Part shown: piece by piece, positions 54,490-58,064 of the stretch
Numbering within the stretch: position 1 is the first letter of the stretch
Layout: each line of letters opens with the position of its first letter
Assembly: GCA_017622505.1 (NCBI GenBank)
Contig: JAGAQZ010000113.1
Location: 1-58,064 of the forward strand
Reading direction: 5' to 3'
Origin: Lachnospiraceae bacterium
GTDB lineage: Bacteria > Bacillota > Clostridia > Lachnospirales > Lachnospiraceae
Length of the DNA stretch: 58,064 nt
Notes under the pieces: generated by a model
What the model was told of the DNA's origin: nothing
Databases searched by the model: none
Seen by the model: the letters and a program-made list of their open reading frames with translations, nothing else
Translations under genes and position numbers: made by a program

Positions 54490-54518
54490 TTGACAAAACG
54501 AAGAAATCTAGGTATGTT
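54490..54518 (+). promoter_or_regulatory. Promoter for valS
   Basis: TTGACA (54490-54495) and TATGTT (54513-54518) are separated by 17 bases. The leader is too short for a T-box. Confidence 0.6.
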
Positions 54519-54549
54519 TTAACATAGAATAAAAAAGGAGTACTTGAGA

Positions 54550-57192
54550 ATGAGCAAAGAACTTGCAAAAACTTATGATCCTCATGGCATCGAGGACCGT
54601 CTTTATGAAAAATGGCTGGAAAAGAAATATTTCCACGCAGAAGTGGATGAGAATAAAAAACCTTTTACCATCGTGATTCCGCCTCCAAACATTACAGGCC
54701 AGCTTCACATGGGACATGCATTGGATAACACAATGCAGGATATTTTAATCCGTTTTAAAAGAATGCAGGGATACAATGCCCTTTGGCAGCCCGGTACCGA
54801 CCATGCGAGTATCGCAACCGAGGTTAAAATTATCGAGAAGTTAAAAGAAGAAGGCATCGATAAAGCAGACCTTGGCAGAGAGAAATTCTTAGAACGTGCT
54901 TGGGATTGGAAGAGAGAGTACGGCGGAAGAATTATCAGCCAGTTAAAGAAATTAGGTTCTTCCTGTGACTGGGACAGAGAGCGTTTTACCATGGACGAAG
55001 GCTGTAACAAGGCAGTTACGGAAGTATTTATTAAGATGCACGAAAAAGGATGGATTTACAAAGGAGCAAGAATCATCAACTGGTGTCCTGTTTGTAATAC
55101 TTCCATTTCGGATGCAGAGGTTGAATACGAGGAGCAGGCAGGTCATTTCTGGCACATCAAGTATCCCATCGTAGGTACTGATGAGTTCCTTGAGTTTGCA
55201 ACCACACGTCCCGAGACTATGCTTGGTGATACTGCGATTGCGGTAAATCCTGAAGATGAAAGATATACCCACTTGGTAGGTAAAATGGTGAAACTTCCTT
55301 TTGTTGACCGTGAAATTCCTATCATTGCGGATTCTTATGTAGATAAAGAGTTCGGTACAGGTGTTGTTAAAATTACTCCTGCACACGACCCTAACGACTT
55401 CCAGGTCGGACAGCGTCATAACCTGCCTTTGATCAACATTATGAATGATGATGCTACCATCAACGAAAACGGTGGCAAGTTTGCAGGTATGGACCGCTAT
55501 GAAGCAAGAGCACAGATTGTCAAGGAACTTGACGAAATGGGTCTTTTGGTAGAAATCGAAGAGCACGTACACAATGTAGGTACTCACGACCGTTGTAAAA
55601 CAACTGTAGAACCCCTTGTAAAACAGCAGTGGTTCGTTAAGATGGACGAGTTGATTAAGCCTGCCGCAGATGCAGTTCGTAACGGCGAAATCCAGCTTGT
55701 TCCCGAAAGAATGGAAAAAGCATATTTTAACTGGACAGATAATATCCGTGACTGGTGTATTTCAAGACAGTTGTGGTGGGGACACAGAATTCCTGCATAC
55801 TACTGTGATGACTGTGGTGAAATCGTGGTTGCAAGAGAGATGCCTGATGTATGTCCTGTTTGCGGACAGAGTCATTTTACACAGGATCCCGATACTTTGG
55901 ATACCTGGTTCTCATCAGCACTTTGGCCCTTCTCAACTTTGGGCTGGCCCGAGAAGACCAAGGATTTGGAATACTTTTATCCTACCGATGTGCTTGTAAC
56001 AGGTTATGATATCATCTTCTTCTGGGTAATCCGTATGGTATTCTCAGGTTATGAGCAGATGAAGGAGAAACCTTTTAAGACTGTTTTGTTCCACGGTTTG
56101 GTTCGTGATTCTCAGGGACGTAAAATGAGTAAGTCCTTGGGTAACGGTATCGATCCCTTGGAAATTATTGAAAAGTACGGTGCAGATGCACTTCGTCTTA
56201 CATTGATTACCGGTAACGCACCGGGTAATGATATGCGTTTCTACTATGAGAGAGTAGAGGCGAACCGTAACTTCGGTAATAAGATTTGGAACGCTTCACG
56301 TTTCATTATGATGAATATGGAAGGCAAGGAAGTGACCACACCTGCAGTTGCAGATTTAGAACCTGTTGATAAGTGGATTCTTTCAAAGCTTAACAATGTA
56401 ATCAAAGAAGTTACCGACAATATGGAGAACTACGAGTTAGGTATTGCCGTTCAGAAGGTTTATGATTTCATCTGGGATGAATTCTGCGACTGGTACATTG
56501 AAATGGTAAAACCCCGTCTCTATGCATCTGACAATCAGGTATCTTCCAATGCGGCACTTTGGACATTAAAGACCGTATTGATTGATGCGTTGAAATTATT
56601 ACATCCTTATATGCCTTTTATTACAGAAGAAATTTTCTGTACTTTACAGAACGAAGAAGAGTCAATTATGATTTCTTCATGGCCTGTATACGCTGACGAA
56701 AGAAACTTCGCGAAGGAAGAAAAGGAAATCGAAATCATGAAGGAAGCGATTCGCGGTATCCGTAACGTAAGAACATCCATGAACGTTCCCCCTTCCAAGA
56801 AGGCACAGGTTTATGTAGTATCAGAGAAACCTGAAATGAGAGCGATTTTTGAAGAAGGTAAGTTATTCTTCGCGTCTCTTGCTTATGCATCCGAAGTAAT
56901 CGTTCAGGCAGACAAGAGCGGTATTGCCGATGATGCGGTATCCGTAGTGATTGCCAATGCAAACGTATACATTCCTTTTGCTGAACTTGTTGATATTGCA
57001 CAGGAAATCGAACGTCTTGAAAAAGAAGAAAAGAAGCTTGCCGGTGAGCTTGCCCGTGTAAACGGAATGCTTAACAACGCAAACTTCGTATCGAAAGCAC
57101 CTGCTGCTAAGATTGAAGAAGAAAAGGCAAAATTAGAGAAGTATACACAGATGATGGAGCAGGTTAAGGAAAGACTTGCACAGCTTAGATAA
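54550..57192 (+). CDS. valS: Valyl-tRNA synthetase
   Basis: ValRS charges tRNA-Val in the cytoplasm. The HIGH motif appears as [16 protein letters not shown] and the KMSKS motif as [14 protein letters not shown]. The CP1 editing domain is present ([38 protein letters not shown]), and a zinc-like pair CxxC occurs in WCPVC and CDDCGE. A C-terminal coiled coil ([23 protein letters not shown]) ends the protein as in bacterial ValRS. The length of 880 residues is normal. I chose ATG 54550, with GGAG 9 bases away; TTG 54544 is too close. It has its own promoter and terminator. Confidence 0.98.
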   Translation: MSKELAKTYDPHGIEDRLYEKWLEKKYFHAEVDENKKPFTIVIPPPNITGQLHMGHALDNTMQDILIRFKRMQGYNALWQPGTDHASIATEVKIIEKLKEEGIDKADLGREKFLERAWDWKREYGGRIISQLKKLGSSCDWDRERFTMDEGCNKAVTEVFIKMHEKGWIYKGARIINWCPVCNTSISDAEVEYEEQAGHFWHIKYPIVGTDEFLEFATTRPETMLGDTAIAVNPEDERYTHLVGKMVKLPFVDREIPIIADSYVDKEFGTGVVKITPAHDPNDFQVGQRHNLPLINIMNDDATINENGGKFAGMDRYEARAQIVKELDEMGLLVEIEEHVHNVGTHDRCKTTVEPLVKQQWFVKMDELIKPAADAVRNGEIQLVPERMEKAYFNWTDNIRDWCISRQLWWGHRIPAYYCDDCGEIVVAREMPDVCPVCGQSHFTQDPDTLDTWFSSALWPFSTLGWPEKTKDLEYFYPTDVLVTGYDIIFFWVIRMVFSGYEQMKEKPFKTVLFHGLVRDSQGRKMSKSLGNGIDPLEIIEKYGADALRLTLITGNAPGNDMRFYYERVEANRNFGNKIWNASRFIMMNMEGKEVTTPAVADLEPVDKWILSKLNNVIKEVTDNMENYELGIAVQKVYDFIWDEFCDWYIEMVKPRLYASDNQVSSNAALWTLKTVLIDALKLLHPYMPFITEEIFCTLQNEEESIMISSWPVYADERNFAKEEKEIEIMKEAIRGIRNVRTSMNVPPSKKAQVYVVSEKPEMRAIFEEGKLFFASLAYASEVIVQADKSGIADDAVSVVIANANVYIPFAELVDIAQEIERLEKEEKKLAGELARVNGMLNNANFVSKAPAAKIEEEKAKLEKYTQMMEQVKERLAQLR

Positions 57193-57201
57193 AGTAAGTA
57201 T

Positions 57202-57229
57202 GCCCGCCCGGTTAGGGCGGGCTATTTAA
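57202..57229 (+). terminator. Rho-independent terminator after valS
   Basis: GCCCGCCC (57202-57209) and GGGCGGGC (57215-57222) form a perfect stem with a 5-base loop, followed by TATTTAATT. Confidence 0.9.
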
Positions 57230-57315
57230 TTGTTGCCCGCAGAATAAAATAACATCTATATCTATTTCGAAAAATAGCATATAATGAGTATATTAAAATG
57301 TAAAAGGAGCACCGT

Positions 57316-58064
57316 ATGAAGTATCCCTACGATAAAGGCTTCCGCAAGGTGGCGTTCAATATGCCTTTTAGCGGTTGGATGTGTAAGATAACCCATAAGC
57401 CCTTAAAAAGAATGGTGGACAGAATGAAACCGCCTAAAGGGGTGACTTTGCGCAATTTTACGATTGAGGGATACAGCGGAGAACGTATTGATGTAAAAGA
57501 AATCACACCGGAGAATCCTACTGATGTTGCAATTTTGGATTTGCACGGAGGTGGCTTTGGTTATAAAACATCACCCGGACAGTTACAATTTGCCTATGAG
57601 TATGCGAAAGCCTTGAATTGTCGCGTTTTTATGCCGGATTACCATTTGTTGCCGGACTATCCCTTTCCTGCGGCATATGAGGACGTAATGCTTACATATC
57701 AGTACATGGTTGACCATGCCACAGAACTTTCGGTTAATCCGAATAAAATCATTGTGTTGGGCGACAGTGCCGGAGGTGCATTGGCGGCAAATGTATGCAA
57801 TACCGCGGAAACAAGAGAGTTGCCGCGGCCTATGTGTCAGGTGCTTATTTATCCTGTTACAGATGATGAGATGAATACAGAATCCATGATGCTTTTTCCG
57901 GATACACCATTATGGAATGCAAAAAATAACCATAAAATGTGGCCAATGTATTTGAAGGGAGTTACAGAGGAGACGCGACAAATTGCAGTGCCTATTAGGA
58001 ACCCATTGCCCCAAACGTTGCCGCCTACTTATATCGAAACAGCAGAATTCGATTGCCTGCATGA
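57316..58064 (+). CDS. Alpha/beta hydrolase (HSL-type esterase), 3' end beyond the window
   Basis: The reading frame starts at ATG 57316, 6 bases after AAAGGAGC, and stays open to the window edge, giving 249 codons. LDLHGGGFGY is the hormone-sensitive-lipase oxyanion motif HGGGF. LGDSAGGALAAN carries the nucleophile Ser in GDSAG. PDYPFPAAYEDV is the usual conserved loop, and ETAEFDCLH at the edge should include the acidic triad residue. The catalytic His is beyond the end. The substrate is probably a short-chain ester or acetylated sugar, but this is not shown by the sequence. A TATAAT at 57280-57285 with a weak -35 may be its promoter. Confidence 0.85.
   Translation, partial: MKYPYDKGFRKVAFNMPFSGWMCKITHKPLKRMVDRMKPPKGVTLRNFTIEGYSGERIDVKEITPENPTDVAILDLHGGGFGYKTSPGQLQFAYEYAKALNCRVFMPDYHLLPDYPFPAAYEDVMLTYQYMVDHATELSVNPNKIIVLGDSAGGALAANVCNTAETRELPRPMCQVLIYPVTDDEMNTESMMLFPDTPLWNAKNNHKMWPMYLKGVTEETRQIAVPIRNPLPQTLPPTYIETAEFDCLH

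Noticed and set aside
54393-54549. T-box riboswitch before valS
   Set aside because: The gap is about 150 bases with a promoter near its end; no T-box sequence or terminator/antiterminator pair is seen.

Overview
The window looks like a chromosome segment from an anaerobic Firmicute of the Clostridia, most likely Lachnospiraceae. The support is indirect: modest GC, strong AGGAGG-type ribosome binding sites, AddAB recombination nucleases, a TPP-riboswitch-controlled thiT, and a membrane-anchored GH9/CBM3 cellulase. No species can be named from the sequence alone. No tRNA, rRNA, CRISPR array, phage or insertion sequence was seen, and nearly all genes lie on the + strand.

Region 1 (1-7.4 kb) is the end of a surface-polysaccharide locus: two family-2 glycosyltransferases, a polyprenyl-phosphate sugar-1-phosphate transferase, an LCP-family ligase and glmS. 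Region 2 (6.5-12.1 kb) is a protein quality-control and protease stretch. It holds a catalytically dead HtrA paralogue, an intact HtrA with PDZ, a ClpX-like unfoldase with an extended N-terminus, and a subtilase-fold protein whose catalytic serine is glycine. Region 3 (12.1-16.4 kb) has a Cys/His-rich surface protein behind a leader of consecutive hairpins, a CorA-type transporter preceded on the minus strand by a tiny acidic ORF resembling a Mg-sensing leader peptide, and a polysaccharide deacetylase.

Region 4 (16.4-24.3 kb) is metabolic and housekeeping: TPP riboswitch plus thiT, hisC, a small exporter, a methyltransferase, Hsp33, an FMN_bind-like protein, dapF, and an ECF sigma/anti-sigma pair. 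Region 5 (24.3-40.5 kb) is the most notable block. A palindromic repeat cluster carrying extended -10 motifs precedes a lipoprotein, an ABC ATPase and permease, a three-TM coiled-coil protein with about 35 Gly-Gln-Gln triplets, a MoxR ATPase, a DUF58 protein and two VWA proteins. It ends in a GH9-CBM3c-CBM3 cellulase that starts one base after the last VWA stop codon. This suggests a MoxR/VWA envelope machine linked to a cell-bound cellulase.

Region 6 (40.7-52.6 kb) holds a sigma-like regulator, addB and addA (overlapping), a HAD phosphatase, a CPBP protease and a Cas4/RecB-type nuclease fused to an XPD/DinG-type Fe-S helicase. Region 7 (52.6-58.1 kb) has an intergenic region with two perfect and two near-perfect DnaA boxes but no dnaA, a small membrane protein plus a DUF4097-like protein, valS, and an alpha/beta hydrolase cut by the window end.
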